DNA of 64,000 bases from Oscheius dolichura (GCA_932521035.1 OW051497.1:7688001-7752000); one strand, 5' to 3'. Shown: positions 24,302 to 43,100, counted from the first letter of the stretch. Notes: generated from the sequence alone by a model not told the origin. Translations and numbers: made by a program.

Positions 24302-25402
24302 AGAGCTGATTGTGGGAAATGTGGGAAATGCTGTAGAAGACCGCTTAAATCGCCCCTTATCTCGATCCCAATGATTTATCACCGGGTTCCCCCGCAGGAA
24401 CGGTATATATCTTGCGTCCCTTTTCTTTTGTCTCCCCCTTGTTTATTAGGAATCCCGGGGACTGACACATGGACAAAAGACGTCTAGTAAATCTAATGAG
24501 CATTAGAAAAAAGAGATAATTGGGTAGGAAGAGCTTCTACCTACACTTTTCCACAGCCACTCAGCCTCTTTTTGTTAGCAGCAGCTGTGCTTTCTGACCT
24601 CAGACTCTCGAAAGGTTCCGGAACAAATTTTCACAGCCGACTGAGATGTGTTTTCGCTGCTCTGAATCACGAGAATTGTCCCTGACCTAAACGCAGTGAG
24701 GATATATGTAGTCTTCTCTCGATTAAGGTCTCCATTCCTAGGATCACCTGTGTGCAGCGGGAGTATAGTCCTTTCGGCACGTATTCTTTCAATTATGCAT
24801 TCCATTAACGGAATATTTTTCGATTGTCAATAGAAATTGAGTCAAATAGCGCGTTAACATCCACACCGTTTTGATGTTGTGACATGTAATTACGAGAAAT
24901 CGGCATCCCTTTCACGTCACTCTTAGGTCTGCCCGCTCCTGCACAGCTGCGTGAGACAGGGGCTTGGTTTTTGTTTTTAACTCTCGACGAGTGATTCGTC
25001 TTCTGAGGGTTTGTAAAACTCCCAACGCCTCATGTCGAGCGAGAAAATTTGAGAAGAGGATGACAAGGAACTTTGGACCCATGCGCTGAATTCGCTTCAT
25101 TTCGTTACCATGCGCCAGAAACCCATACCTTCTTCCTTCCCTCTAGCGGGGAAGGTTAACAAATTCCTTATTAATAATTAGACCAATATGTTTTGGTCAG
25201 TCTCCTCTCGGTCTCTCTCCAACGGCGCTTCTGACTTCCTCCCCCGTAAGGGAGAGATATTTGGTCCATTTCCGTCGTCATCATGTAACCAGCCTCAATG
25301 CCATTGTTACACACCCCCTGTTTTATAATTTCTTCGTTTGGTGTTCCCATTCGAAATTATGTTGTTCAGTTCTGTGGTCTCTACCTCCAATTTCCCTTAG
25401 AA
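24302..25402. other. Intergenic, no gene seen
   Basis: 1.1 kb between the DM13-2 gene and the transporter. Short open frames on both strands have no supporting splice sites. Possible promoter of the transporter at the right end. Confidence 0.45.
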
Positions 25403-27406
25403 ATGGACATCGCCCCGAAGGAAGTTCGTGACAGACCGGTAGTGCAACATGATTACCAGGTAAGCAAACTGAAATCGATATCCCCTTTATGGAGAATGTA
25501 TTCAGAGTGGGCCAAATGTTCCATATCTTCGATATGTCATTGTCCTTTTGGCTACTTCTGTCATGGCACAGGCTATAGCCTGTAGTTTTGCTTTTAACTT
25601 TGCTGTTGTCTGTAAAATCAACGGATCAAGCGATGTAGAAGCAGAATATTCAAAGTAAGCGGTTAATATTTGAAGTTAACAAAGCTTTTAACTGCTGTTC
25701 TATAGGAATTTATGATCGTTTAGAGACCCTCACAACTCTGAAATAATGTATTTCTCCAATTACATGGCGAATCTTTGTTATTCCGCATATCCAGCTGGCG
25801 TTTTCTTCGCTCTTCTTTTTATTGTTGGGTGGAAAGGCTACCAGGTTAGGGCAACTAAAGAAAATACATCTTAATTAAGAGGGTCTCTGTCAGGTACGCA
25901 GTCTTTGTAGCATCCATCATGTCTTCTCTGATAACTTTAATCACCCCTCCTATGTACGACTGGAACAGTGATTCAACCCTTCCGTTAAAGTGAGCCTTAT
26001 TTTAGATTGTACTGTAACTTTTGTAGAATCTTCCAAGGAGCTTTAGTTGCCCCCACCGTCCCACTAACTGGTTACATTGCCACATTCTGGTCTCCTCAGT
26101 CTGAAATAGGCATGTTTGTCTCCATATTGACGAGTTATTCTCAGGTTTGTCCTACTGTAACATTTCCAGAAAAATGACCTTCCCTCAGATTGGGCTATTT
26201 TTCCTAATGGGAACAAGTGGCTTCCTTTGCGAATCATTTGGTTGGAGGAGCATTTTCTATTTTCACGGAGCCGTTGGGATAGTGATTTCAATTTTGTGGT
26301 TAATTGTATATACAAATACGCCCAGTAAACATCAGTGGATCTCACAGAAGGAGCTGGACGTAATGAATAGGATCTTATGAATCTAATTGAGCTCTTCCAG
26401 TTAATTGGATCTCATGGCTCGGCGGGTAAGAAGAAGGTTCCTTATAGGTGAGGGTTGAGCACGGATACTAATAGTCCTAAATGCTCTTATTCTTCCTCTT
26501 AAAGGATTTAATTCATTGGGCTTTGGTTACAGTATAAACTTCCGGTCAAATTAAGTTGTCAGCATCCATTCTTTGCAGACAAATGTTCTCAAACTGGTCT
26601 ATCTGGGCCTGCGTGATAGCCTGCATCGGCAACTACAACGGCATCTCCCCGTTCATCGTCTTCTCTTCCCAAATCATGAAGAAAGCCCTCAACCTCAGCG
26701 ACCTAGCAACTTCTCAATTCAATTCGGCCTCCTTCGCCCTCCAACTACTGTTGAAACTAATCAGTGGTAGGTAAACCCTGCCTGCAAAGCCATCTCGTCC
26801 GTCTTAGGTAAGCTCAGTGATGTATGGTCGACAGACGAGACAATCAAGCTCCGCTTCTTCAATTCTATATCATGCGGCTTATGCGGAGTCCTTATTTGTC
26901 TGACAGCGTTCATCCCGGCAGAACATAGGGTAGAACTCTCGCTTGTTTTCACAAGAGGACATATTTTTAGTATACATGCGCTACTATGATGGTCGTCTTT
27001 CAAGGCATAATTGGCTTCAATGCTGCCGGCTTCAACAAAGCAGCTGTAGTAGTGGCCAGGTGCTATTCTTTTCCTTTGAGCATATGTCGAGGGAGATGAC
27101 CAATAATTTCCAGGCAACATGCTCATTTTCTCCTCACATGTTACGGACTAATTCTAACATTCAGCACGTTGGCGGAGCCCTTCATAGGTACCACTTAGTT
27201 TGCCTGTCTCTTCGTTTACGCTCTCGTTTTCAGTCGGCGCAGTAGCTCCGGATTCTACTTGGGCCGAGTGGTTTCCCCTTTTCTTGATTCATGGAGCAAT
27301 ACTTTTCTTAAGTAATGCCTTCTTTTGCTTCTTCATTAAAGGAAGGCCAGCCAGCTTTACAGAAGAACGAAATACTGTTTTACTTCTCCAAGAGGAGACA
27401 TTGTAA
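25403..27406 (+). CDS. SLC17-type MFS anion or phosphate transporter
   Basis: About ten exons give a 12-segment major facilitator. The ATG at 25403 follows TTTCCCTTAG by three bases, a trans-splice-like context. Family landmarks: the first TM (YVIVLLATSVMAQAIACSFA), the Ser/Asp extracellular loop with a glycosylation sequon NGSS, FQGALVAPTVPL, GWRSIFYFHGAVG and SKHQWISQKELD, followed by a linker ending KKKVPYR before TM7, as in SLC17 proteins (Na-phosphate cotransporters, sialin, VGLUT). Exon joining at ELD|LIGSHG is needed to avoid a stop. The C-terminus is short. Substrate cannot be read from sequence; a VGLUT assignment is not supported. Confidence 0.87.
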
Positions 27407-28509
27407 ATATATTGTAATCCCCAGAAATAACAATATCATGCCCAAAATGTCAATGCCTGTAACCTAAACGCCTATCAATCCGTTCCTTCTCATAACCATT
27501 ATGCGTGTCATACATGCCAGTCCCGATGAGTGATTATCCCCCACCTTATGAGGTATTTAAAAAAAAGAAATTCCTGAATGTGTCAATCCATGTGAAAGAG
27601 ATGATAGTGAAAAAAGAATAAGATGAATGTAAATGTCTATACTTGATTAAAGGCAATGAGGGTTAAGGGAGGTTGAGATCCGGAGAGCGCTGTGGTCAAG
27701 GAAAGGAGATAGGGCGTGAATTCGTGAGGCAGCAGACGACGAGAGGCTTATTGGATGAAGCATGAGGGTCGCTATTGAGCGCCACGGCAAAACGGGCGCG
27801 GCAGTCGAATCTGGCATGCGAACGCTCATTTGCATACTACTACACTTCCCATTTACACCTTCTTGCCTTTTTCGACGTTCAGTTGGCCCTTCCTCTACCG
27901 TAGACTCTTTCGAAATCGATTTTGATTTTCTTCTTCCCTTGAAGTCCGTCTTTTACTGTAGTCACGTCTTTCTCCTCCATGTCTTCTGCCTGACTACCCA
28001 CTTTCCTCCTTAAGAAGACGATCCCATCCGGTCCTGACCACGGGACAAGAGGGATTTTGGCGTTAGCACCCAACTCGTGCCGTCATTTGCTCTCTAATTA
28101 CTTCCTTCTTCTCACCAGATCTTTTGAAACCTTCTTAACTTTTCTCACGTCATTCGCCAAATTGACTCTCCTCTCTATCCTTAATTATTCTGCTTATTTA
28201 TGAAGTGATCTCAATCTCTTTCCAAGAATCATTTTTCAGCCGTGGCTGCTGTATGAAAGTTCACTTGGAAGGTGGCAGCCTTCCATGTTTGAAACCCTAA
28301 AGGTTGTTTTTCTTTTCATATTTTCTTTAGTACTAGTAGTCGGAAAAGTAAAACCGCGCTCGTCCTTTTTCTTGCCAAAAATTACGCATTCCAGCAGCGC
28401 GTTGTGAAACACTGAAAGGCGGTGAAAAACGAAATAATCTATAATTCAGGAGGTGCTGGTAGAGATCAACAGCAAGTTGGCAGCAGTGAACGATGAACTT
28501 TCACTGAAA
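27407..28509. other. Intergenic and probable SAD-1 5' region
   Basis: No coding signal. An acceptor-like AATTCAG near 28449, 61 nt upstream of the SAD-1 ATG, could be a trans-splice or 5' UTR splice site. Confidence 0.4.
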
Positions 28510-33566
<5,057 letters not shown>

Positions 33567-36500
33567 GTATTTTCTTCGATAACAATGTTGGAATTACAGC
33601 AGGTCAAAGAAAGAAAAATTTGTAGGGACCAACTTTTGTCATAAACGGAAAGAAACGGAATTTCCACTTATTCAGACATTAACTTTTGGCCTGTAGCTCT
33701 TGAAACGACAGAAAGATTTATCTGTTTATCTTAATGTATGTTGGGGGGTCTATTAACTGAAACGTATGCTCCCTGCGGTGACTGTAGAAGAATAAAGTCC
33801 CGAGAGGCTTGTAATGGAACTATGGGTGTTATTCACCACTTCACGGCATTTCAAGAACTCGCAAGGGCATTATTACAGATTTTGCACAAAGGACAATTAC
33901 CATTTTCAGGGCATACCCCGGTCCAAATAGAGCCAAATCCGTAGTAGACTACAGTACAAGAAAAACAGCTCAGTGTAGCCAAAGAAATTTCTCATTTGCC
34001 ATTGTGGGTAAACCAGACAACGTATAATCTTAGCCAAATTAACTAGAGCTCATTTTTTTCTCTTTCGCTACATTCCCCCTATGGTATACCCGTATATTCT
34101 CATTCAGTTGTGATAGGTGTCTTCAATTTTTGTTGTTATTTATCAACTGGCATAGCTCTGTGTCATTGTATGGTGTGTCTCAGATGTCACATTTAGTCTT
34201 ATACCGTAGCCTGTATAGAAAATGATCTCTATTCTGGTTGTGTTCTTCGTTTTTCTATTCTCTTTCTATTGAATGATTTATCGAAAAGATGGTCTCCTTC
34301 AAATCGGTTGTTTTTTAACGTTGTAAAAGTGTGTGGTCAGTTACAAAAAGGACATTTTTCGTGAACACTTGTGACCAAAATAAAATGTTCCAATTACCGT
34401 AATCTTTATGCTACCAAATATATGAGAATTATTAACAAAGAGAAGGAAGATATCCTACCCTTTGAATTACAAAAGTCATTAAAGCAAGTGCACCGTTGTA
34501 TTCGATTTCCTAGAAAGGGCACTTGTGTACACATTGATACGTCTAAAAACAAGGGATTAATAAAATAAATATTGAAAACATACGTCCGAAGGGGATTAGC
34601 GCACATCCTCTCATCATAGACACGATTCGCCTCTCCTGGTCGTTTTCCCAATTGCCCACTGAAAAAAATTTAACTGTTCCGAATAAGGAAGCACTTACAC
34701 TTGGTCAAGAAGTGCTTAAACTTTAGACGCGGAAAACAGTGATGTATCTCACGTACGCAGTAAAAAGTGGCAAGTATATCACGTTGTTTTTGGTATTTTT
34801 AGCTTTCTTATAGTCTAGACTGAAAAACACTCACTCCTATCCACCCCTCCCGCGTAGATGGCAATTTTTACACAGCCGAAGAAGCCATACGCACATGATT
34901 TTGCGGTGTACTTGCAATCTTGACCCTGAAATCATTGTAATATGACCGATAATCGGGCACAGCACATTGTCATCGAATAAGGAAGCCAACTTACTTCGCT
35001 CGACGTGCACTCGAAACATGTTATAGCAAAGAGGAGAGGAAGGGAGGAAATAATAAGGATGGCAGTAGGAACGGTCATTTTTCTGGGCAAGCGGGTCTGG
35101 GCACTGCGACTGTTTGTAGAAGATACGACTTCAGGGGGCTATTCAACTCCGATATTTTGACTCATAGCTGCATTGACCAGCGGTCCGTGAAGAAGAAACG
35201 ATAACACATGCGGTACAGGTTTAATCTATTACCTCAAAAGGCCCGATCGGGGTTCTATTCGGTTATAGGCGTTCAATCGCTTTATAGCCAGGGGCCCACG
35301 GATTAAACGGATTTTGCTCTGCCCTTCAGACTTCAGACTATAGAACATGGGAAAATTAAACAAATACGTGATATGTTGAGACAGGTCTGGAAGAAATCAG
35401 TGTGAAGGCTTACAGATCACTAGAAAACCTGAATAGAATGGTTCGAACAGTATACTTCCCCCGAGCTTGACCCAATCGACGCCAAGAAACAAATAGAACC
35501 CCCTTCCCCAACGGAAGAGAATACTGTATCATATGCTCAATTGTATCCTCAGTTGCTTTGCTTTGCTACCTGTAATGAGTGTCTCGACGGCGAGTGAATA
35601 CGTTTGCTTGACAGTGCATTAGCGAGTGACCCCGCGCCATTCATAGCGCTACTCTTGCATCTTGGCCGACCTATTGTTAGGATGTTTCAAGACATCTCTC
35701 TAAAGGTGAAGAGAATACCATCTAATTGAAGCTACCGGGTAAACAAACAGATCGAAGAGGCGGGAAAAAGCAATCACAAGTCAACGGCAATGATATGTAA
35801 ACAGAGAAAAAACAACAGTATTTGAAACTGGTCAAGGAGCAGAAGGAATAAATTTCAGATTCTGTTTTTGATCGGAGGAATAACAACATCTTTGACCCCA
35901 CTTCCTTCCATGATTCACTGACTTTTAAGTTACGAGGAGCGCGCGCCTTCTCCTGTCTATTTTCGAACAGCTGATCGGCCGCTGTTGAAATAAACATTTC
36001 ACTCGACACTGTCTTTTCAGTTAACCTTGCTCGTTTTGGTGCTAAATGGGAAAGATCAAATGTTCTTTTTTGTCTATCACAAGTCCGCCGTCTGTAGTCA
36101 CGCTTATTCGTTTATTTTCAAGAAATGCTATCAATCTTAAAAACAGAAAAGACCTAGATCAAAACAGACCCCATTACCACTATCACCTCGCTTTTATTTG
36201 GTTTTATTTATTTTCTTTTTTAAATAGAGTATTTCTGTATCTTTCCATCTGGTTGCTCGCGGTATGCTGATTCGAAAAAGTCCCCATTTACCCCACCTGC
36301 CTTCTTGATTCTCTCCCCGTCCTTGGGCAGTCAACCTGAATTTAACAATCCTTCTTCTTTCTCTCGCGCAATTCTGTTTCCCTGCCGATGGTCCCATCTC
36401 GCCAAGCGCTGTCGCTCAGACTGCTTCTCAACCACCTAAATTCCGGTTTCGCCCCCAGTTGCCCTGCCATAGCTGATTCGGCCCTTACAAAATAGTACAA

Positions 36501-38674
36501 GCACATGACAGCCCCAGCGGTCGCTCAAAAACAGGTCAAATGCTCGTCGTCGACGCCTACCATCTATCGGACTTTGGTCGTTGGGCAATGTGTTGAAAAA
36601 TAAAAATTATGGCATTGTAATGTGGCGGTTACGGTATCGTTCTGGAGCAAACAGTGAAGTTTGTTAGCATTATAAGCCGTAGACGACCTCGAAAATAGGG
36701 GGCGACTTTTCATCAGCCAGCGCCTCGCGCCCTCGGCTTGGAGACCCTCACTTTTTTTGACGAGGAAAGCTCAGCCCGTCGATCCCATCTCGCCAAATCG
36801 AGAACAAGCAAACGATCACAGTCGGACAACACCATCTTGCCCTAGAATTGGAAGATATTCCATTACTTTTTGGCGGTAGTGGTGTCTGGTAGTAGTAGCC
36901 AGTCGACAAACAGCTGTGTCACTCCTCCTTAAAGTACATTATAGCCCCAAACGGAGAGAGAGTGCCCACTGTCTCCCGCAAGGTCGTCGCCGCATTTGCA
37001 TATCCGAAGCAACCTTCACCTCCGAGCCTTTTTCGTCTTATCACGGGTAATTATCTTCTGACCAGCGCCGTTAGTGCCACACCTTGACACAGCTGTTACA
37101 GAAGTCGGCTAAATCCACTTTATATGCTACTTAGACTACATATAATTCCTTTAGTTAAACCGCTTTTCTTCCTCTTTACTGATTACTGCTATGAAAATAC
37201 CTTGAACGAGAAAGAGAAAGTCAAGTAAGGTCGTGTTGATACCGCTCATGTGTCACATGCCAGCTGTGAATGCCCCCCGAAAATTTCCTAAAATGACCAC
37301 TGCTCTGACCCGAACCTCTCCGCCTTTCTCTCCTTCGTTCCAGGGTTTAATTCTAGTCGTATTTTCGCTGCCGCCGATAACCAGGAAGAGTAAAACTTAC
37401 GAAATTCAACCCGTCTGTCCAGTACTCCTCAAGGACGACGGCTTTTCAAAAGAGCCCCTTACCAGGCAGCCGGGGACGGTACCCTCTTAGCCCGCCAAGT
37501 TTGTTTTTCTATAAAAACAGGCCAAAACATCCCTTTTTGCCCAAAGGTGACCTCTGACCACGCTCAAATCTTTAAATATCTATTGTCATTTATTCCCATT
37601 CTGCCGATTTTTCCTGCTATGGACTCTTTTTTAAGAGCCAACAATACCGCTCTCAGCGGTTATTCTTTTCAAAACGGGTTTTCCATTGGGAGAGGAAGGG
37701 AAGCACCCCGAGAGCATGACATTTGGAGGGGGTAGTTGTGGGGGAGGGACGGTATATCCCAACCCCCACAGCGAAAATTGCTCTTGGCTCTTCTTCTCTA
37801 ATCAAGTACTATGTTATTTTCGGCCTAAGCTCTTCACTCTTATTACCATCTAAAGCGCTAAAAAGAGATTTGGCCAGAGATTTTCTTTTCCACACTAATC
37901 AAGCTGTTTTGAATGCATAGCGAGACAAAAATGGACAGGGCGCTTGTTGACAACCTAACCCCTCAGCCGTGCGGTAACTGTATAACCGAGCAACTTCTTC
38001 AACACCATCGATCGAAAAACTTGTATTTTCATTTCTCTACCCGATTTTTGGTTTTCAATGAGATTTTGTTATTCACCTACCATTCCCTCTCTTTACTGTT
38101 TCACCCCTCAAGCCCTCGGAGCTCAACTTCCTTATATGCGCGCAGCCGTCTCCGTTTAACTGGCACGAAGACTCCTATTGTAAGAACTCAGGGTTGCTCT
38201 TAAGATACAGTATTCCCGTAGCTTATTGACAGTAGTGTGTTTGCTAGGTGCTCATTGGCTATTATTCTCTGTTACACATCCGATCGACAGGCTAGCCAAA
38301 CACGGCGCCATATTAACTGCTCGCCGCTCGCGCCTCCCTCAATACAGGCATGGTTGCCACTACCCCCGTGCCATGAACTGAATTACCAGCACACACATGC
38401 ACTCCGACCTTTTCTCTGACACACACAGACACATTGAGTCATCCAGTTATCAGGCTTATCCCACGAATCTAAAAGGATTTGGACTGAATTTTTGGAAATG
38501 TGTAGTCTCTGGCGCTCGAAACTGTACTTTTCTTTCCCATCCTGTTGTGTCATATTCCTTCACCTGGGTTTTTCTCTGGGATCTGTGTGTCATACATACC
38601 GCGATTCCTTTGTCCGTTTTTGCTCTTACCACCATTCTCTTTCTCCCGCGAACTCTCAGATGTGGTTCTTTCAG
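33567..38674. other. 5.1 kb gene-poor stretch
   Basis: I see no exon chain, tRNA or repeat family here. The larger open frames (33738-33944 and 38397-38711) have no domain I recognise and no compatible splice partners. AT-rich near 34-34.6 kb, CT-rich at 38-38.6 kb. It should contain regulatory DNA for SAD-1 and the zinc-finger gene. Confidence 0.45.
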
Positions 38675-41600
38675 ATGCCCTACCGAGCGGAGCTCAAACG
38701 ACCGGATTTAAAAGGTTAGTTCTACGAGCGTTAGTCTTATCCTATATCCTCATAGAGGTTAGCACACATAAGCAGTGATTGCGTGTGTTTTCGCTGTAAG
38801 GGGATTGAGGTCAAACACTTTGATCCTCACCTCGAAAAACGATGCAAAACGGCCGGGGCCTCAATTCCCCTATAAGATGACAAGCGAGCTTTCACTTGTT
38901 TTGCTTACCTTTTCGAGATTTGTCAAACTGTCTGTGACGTCAAATAAGTAATATAAAGCGAAGGTCACTGAAAGAAACTTGTAAGTTGCTGACGTAATTG
39001 TAAACCAAGGGTCACTCCGCGAGGAGACCAGAACAAACCACGCACGCTTATCTTTACGTTTAGGTCAATTCCCATGTTCTGTTTGTGGTAAGATCTTCTG
39101 CCACTCGTCGTCTCTCAGCCGGCACAGGATGCAGGCCCATTTCAAGAGCTACACCTGCACGCAATGCAATCAAGAGATCTCCAGTAAGTTAACTTCACAG
39201 TTTTCACGGGGGAAAAGAACTTTTAGTAAAAGAACTATTACTGTATTTTTCATGAGCTAGGGGTCATGAAATTCGTCTCTTCACGTCATGCACCCCACTG
39301 TTTTCATGTTTCTGAGCGAGCGCGAGGCTTTCCATTTCCACAAAACTGGTTACTGTGATAGCGCCCAGCCGACCGTCGAGAGCGGCATAGGGGACTGTGT
39401 GTCCAAAATATTTCCGGGGGACCATAAGTAGCAGTTATTATCTACGAGAGGGTTGGCAAGAATGGCAAATTGCCAACGATAGTCCTAATCAATTGGCAGC
39501 CGGAGACCAACGCCTCCTCATCCAGCCACCATCTCGAAGAGCATTGTTATCTCTTAGGGGCAATGTTGTGTTTGGTGTGGCTAAGGGATTAGCAGGGTGT
39601 CAGAATTACCAGGTGGTTCTACCGTATTTACATGGGTATTCGCGCGCCGAGCAGCTTATCGCCCCCATATTTGTGCTGCTTTGAGCTAGTTCATTAGTAC
39701 TGTTTGCACACGACGCTACCGTACCGCCACCAATAGCTGCTCCTTTTAAGAACTGTGGTTTTTCCTTCTGTGTCAATAGTCATGCTACTATTTCGATCGG
39801 ACTAAAATTAGAAAACGGAGAAGGATAGCCTTCTAAGTGGTTATCAAGATGATACTTGACACGTAAATTGTGCCAGGCTCCTTTTTGTATGTTGCGCAAG
39901 GGGGATAGCTTATATTTGCTTGGCCCAATTGTGGCGGCTTCCTGTTAGGGGGAAGTGCCCCCCAAGGACGGACGCAGTGACCTCAGCCTTACGCCGTTAC
40001 CTGAGAACCTCATTCACGACGCATAATTACCGACTGATGGCATGCGACAGTATTTTGGAGACATTTGGGAGAAAAACAGCTAATCCCCCTGTTTCATGGG
40101 GACGGGGTGATCAAAGGTTCACTAGCCAGTCAGACAGCCAGTTTTGCCCACTCTCGCAGATTACGCCATAGCTGGCTGCCATTACAGTATCGGGATTCCA
40201 TTTTGTCAGATTGTGTCAACTTTTACTGCACCGATTATTTTCAACAACCGGAACACGAATGAGTAAGCGGTGTGTTGGCAAAAAATAATCGGATACAAAG
40301 AGCTCATTATGCGCTTTTCGGAGTCCGAGAGGATAAGGGGGTGTGTACAACCCTCACACGGTAATTGCTAGGCAGTAAAGCATTTCACATTGCGTCGGCA
40401 GAGGGTGAAAGAGGGAAACAAAGAGACAAAGAAGGGGATCACAAAGAGTAGAGGGATCCAGCCATTGGCACAGGGTAAACGATTTAGATTAGGGAGAAGG
40501 GATAGGGGAGAAGGGATAGGACTGCATAGAACTGCAAAAAAGGGAAAATAGAGAACGAGCGATAGAGAGACTGTGTAGGCGAAAATGAACAAAAGCGAGA
40601 CTGCGCTGATGGGGCGACCCGTTAGCAGAGTGTGAGTTGTTTGTAATGAAAAGCGAGTCGTCTGGGTTCTAGTAAGATCATTGCAGGCAACGAGACACTC
40701 CGATCGCACATGTTCCGAATGCACAGTATTAGCCGGATGTTCATGTGTCGCTGTTGCAACTGGGCTTTCCCCGACAAGACCTCTCTTCATATCCACATGC
40801 AGAGTATGTTGAGAAACGGAACCCCTGGAGATGTCGCGGTCCTGGCTAGAAGTTCTACAGAAGGCGGTAAATACTCTCTCAAATTGCCGGTTAAACAATA
40901 TCTTCCAGAAGGTCCATCTGAGCCTATAGAGCCTTCCACGTTCACGCCGGAACATCATCAGAAACTGCGTGGAAACAATAACAGCTCGAAGACAATGAAT
41001 AACAACCTTAGTTCTATTTTCCCCAATGCCTTGAAACAGGAAAATCTCCTCCAATTCATGCAAAAAGTTTGTTAATCTATTTTCTACAGTAACCAAAAAT
41101 TTCAGGATAGCGTCCTTGGAAATCTCGACGTGGCCAGCCTCTCCTCTCCTAATCAGTGGCTCACCGCCTGGCTGGCAAACAATCCCTTTGCTCCTCATCT
41201 TGGCCTGGGAATTTCAGCAACAGGCTCCAAGAATAGTGAATCCCATGATGAAGACGACATGGTACAGTATAGATTTAGTCGGAAGATAACAACCTTTCAG
41301 AAAGACGATCGTGAATCGGAAATGGACGATGTCCTAGAAATTGAGACCACGGAAGAAGATCTGAAAGAAGAGGAACTTGCTTCCCACAGTCCTACAGTAT
41401 TATTAGTTCATTTACAAAATTAAAAAAAACTGTTGTAGTCAATTACTGTGAAGTCCGAAAGCGGAGATGAGGAGAAGCCAGACATGAAAGGATCTCACAA
41501 GAGGAAGGCGACCCGTCCTATCCACATGGCAAGCATAGACGAAGGAGAAACCCCTATCAAACTCCTCCCTCATCAGAAGTCTCCCGAATCCCTGAATGTC

Positions 41601-42075
41601 TCCCTGGATGAGAAGGAAAGCTGCCTGGCGGAACAACTTTCTCCCACTGTTTCCGATTCCCATACCAGTGGCACCAGTTCCCATCGTGGCGATAGCCCCA
41701 GGAAGTGTTTCGATTGTCAGGTTTGTTCCGCTTTCCCATTAGTACTAATCTATCCGTGTTTAGGTCACCAAAGGGCAGCTACTCCTAGCCGAAGCGAAGT
41801 CCCGTCAGTACGAATCAAAAATTGCTCTATTGGAAGCCAAAATCCAGGAATTACAGAAAGAGAAGAACTTTGAAAAGCCAGATTTTATCTTGGTAAGACA
41901 ATACCAAAAATAAAAAGACCAAATAAATCCGTTTCAGCCCACAGCAGCTGCCCACCCGATGCCGTTGTTCCCCGCCGTGCCATCACAAGCCCTTCTTATG
42001 CAAAATCTTCAAAACCCCGCTATGAAGATGCTCTTCCACAATATGCTGGCCAACTTTAACCGTCAGCCTTGTTAA
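38675..42075 (+). CDS. C2H2 zinc-finger transcription factor
   Basis: Eight exons (38675-38714, 39064-39183, 40687-41066, 41106-41261, 41301-41396, 41439-41721, 41764-41892, 41938-42075) chain in phase. The Met at 38675 directly follows TTCTTTCAG, a trans-splice-like site. Finger 1 is CSVCGKIFCHSSSLSRHRMQ..AH and finger 2 is CTQCNQEISSNETLRSHMF..MH; finger 2 is split by a 1.5 kb intron. Finger 3 (CRCCNWAFPDKTSLHIHMQS) keeps CxxC but has its two His only one residue apart, so it may bind zinc atypically. After the fingers come Ser/acidic stretches, a basic SHKRKATRP patch and a coiled-coil-like helix (LLLAEAKSRQYESKIALLEA). Likely a nuclear DNA-binding regulator. I do not recall the named C. 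elegans orthologue. A polyadenylation signal AATAAA lies at 42400. Confidence 0.85.
40493..40520. repeat. Perfect tandem 2 x 14 bp repeat
   Basis: The unit GGAGAAGGGATAGG occurs twice back to back in the long intron of the zinc-finger gene. Confidence 0.9.
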
Positions 42076-42399
42076 CTTCTCTCTTCCGTTTTGCTCTGTA
42101 CATAACTTCTTGCTTGATTATTGGTTTGCAATACCTAGAGACTGGTTATAGCCTTTATCTAGACTGATCCTCAACTACTTCTGGGTTGCGGCACGCAATT
42201 TTCTATGGCCGTTCATTGTGTTTCTCCTCTTTGTAGTGTGCGTATTATTGTATATTAGGGTAGATCTACATCCCCGCTGCAATCCTCACGAGGCGATAGT
42301 GTGCAACCGAAAAAAACCTTAATAGTCATCACCACTCGGTAGTGTCATTCTCCCCTTTGTCGCATTTTTTGTGCAGTATTTCTCTATATTTTGGTTATC

Positions 42400-42487
42400 A
42401 ATAAAGTTAAATCTGTTAATTTAGAGGAGCAGCCGTTGTTGCGGAGGAGCCTCAATTTCGGTCCGCCTTTTCATTTCTCCTCCAGTC
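42400..42487 (+). promoter_or_regulatory. AATAAA plus downstream splice-acceptor, operon-like junction
   Basis: The AATAAA at 42400 is the likely 3' end signal of the zinc-finger gene. About 80 nt later a strong pyrimidine-tract acceptor (TTTCTCCTCCAG, ending at about 42485) precedes the next gene's ATG by 23 nt. Spacing of about 100 nt between a poly(A) site and a trans-splice acceptor is typical of nematode operons (SL2-type). No spliced-leader evidence is available from DNA alone. Confidence 0.45.
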
Positions 42488-42508
42488 GTCCCTAACTAAC
42501 ACGGACGA

Positions 42509-42906
42509 ATGCCACATAGAAATAGAAGAAGCAGAACGGACTGCTACAAGAAGAAAGCAGCAAGCGGTACGTCTCCAAGTGGTGGGGTGATCGGAAAAAA
42601 AGGACGACTTTCGGAAGAAAAGAAGCCTTTTGGGAACACGCCACTTCAAGTAATGAGTAGCGGGTTGAAGAAGTTTCCTCTGATCTACCTTAACTTGCAG
42701 CTCTAGCTCCCTTCGATGGGCGGGAGATAAAGAAAACGGCCTCGTGTGATATTAAGATGAGACAAGTAGTGTGACCTATCGTTGTAAAGCCCTTGGTCTA
42801 AGGATTAAGGTGGTGCTTTTAGAATTTGTAATTGTTTCAGAAGACGACAGATACAATCTGTCCAAAGGAAGCCCAAGTCTTTTACGACAAAGTTGCTCCG
42901 TCCTGA
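42509..42906 (+). CDS. Small conserved-looking gene, 71 aa, unknown
   Basis: Four exons (42509-42566, 42623-42649, 42701-42765, 42841-42906) with canonical GT-AG sites join in phase to 71 codons, starting MPHRNRRSRTDCYKKKAAS and ending PKEAQVFYDKVAPS. The N-terminus is strongly basic and could be a nucleic-acid-binding or nuclear targeting region. The four-way phase agreement across exons as short as 27 nt is the main argument that it is real. I recognise no family. An alternative upstream frame in the first exon (reading HIEIEEAERTATRRKQQA) also looks protein-like but does not join in phase to the later exons. Its placement suggests a downstream operon gene of the zinc-finger transcript. Confidence 0.55.
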
Positions 42907-43100
42907 CTTGTAAATGTTGTTACGCTCTTTCGTGTAATCTTAGTGTGTTTTTACTCCCCACGTTTCCTAAAATTTTCTCATTTTCACTGTATCTCAGTGT
43001 GAACTACTTATTGCTATTCGTGATTTATCTTTATCGTGGCATAAAGTCTATTGCAACAAATAAAGTAACAGCTCTAAATTCTATATGGCTATATTGAGAA

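Noticed and set aside
40368-41198. 276-codon minus-strand frame
   Set aside because: Antisense of zinc-finger exon 3, whose plus-strand reading has clear finger motifs.
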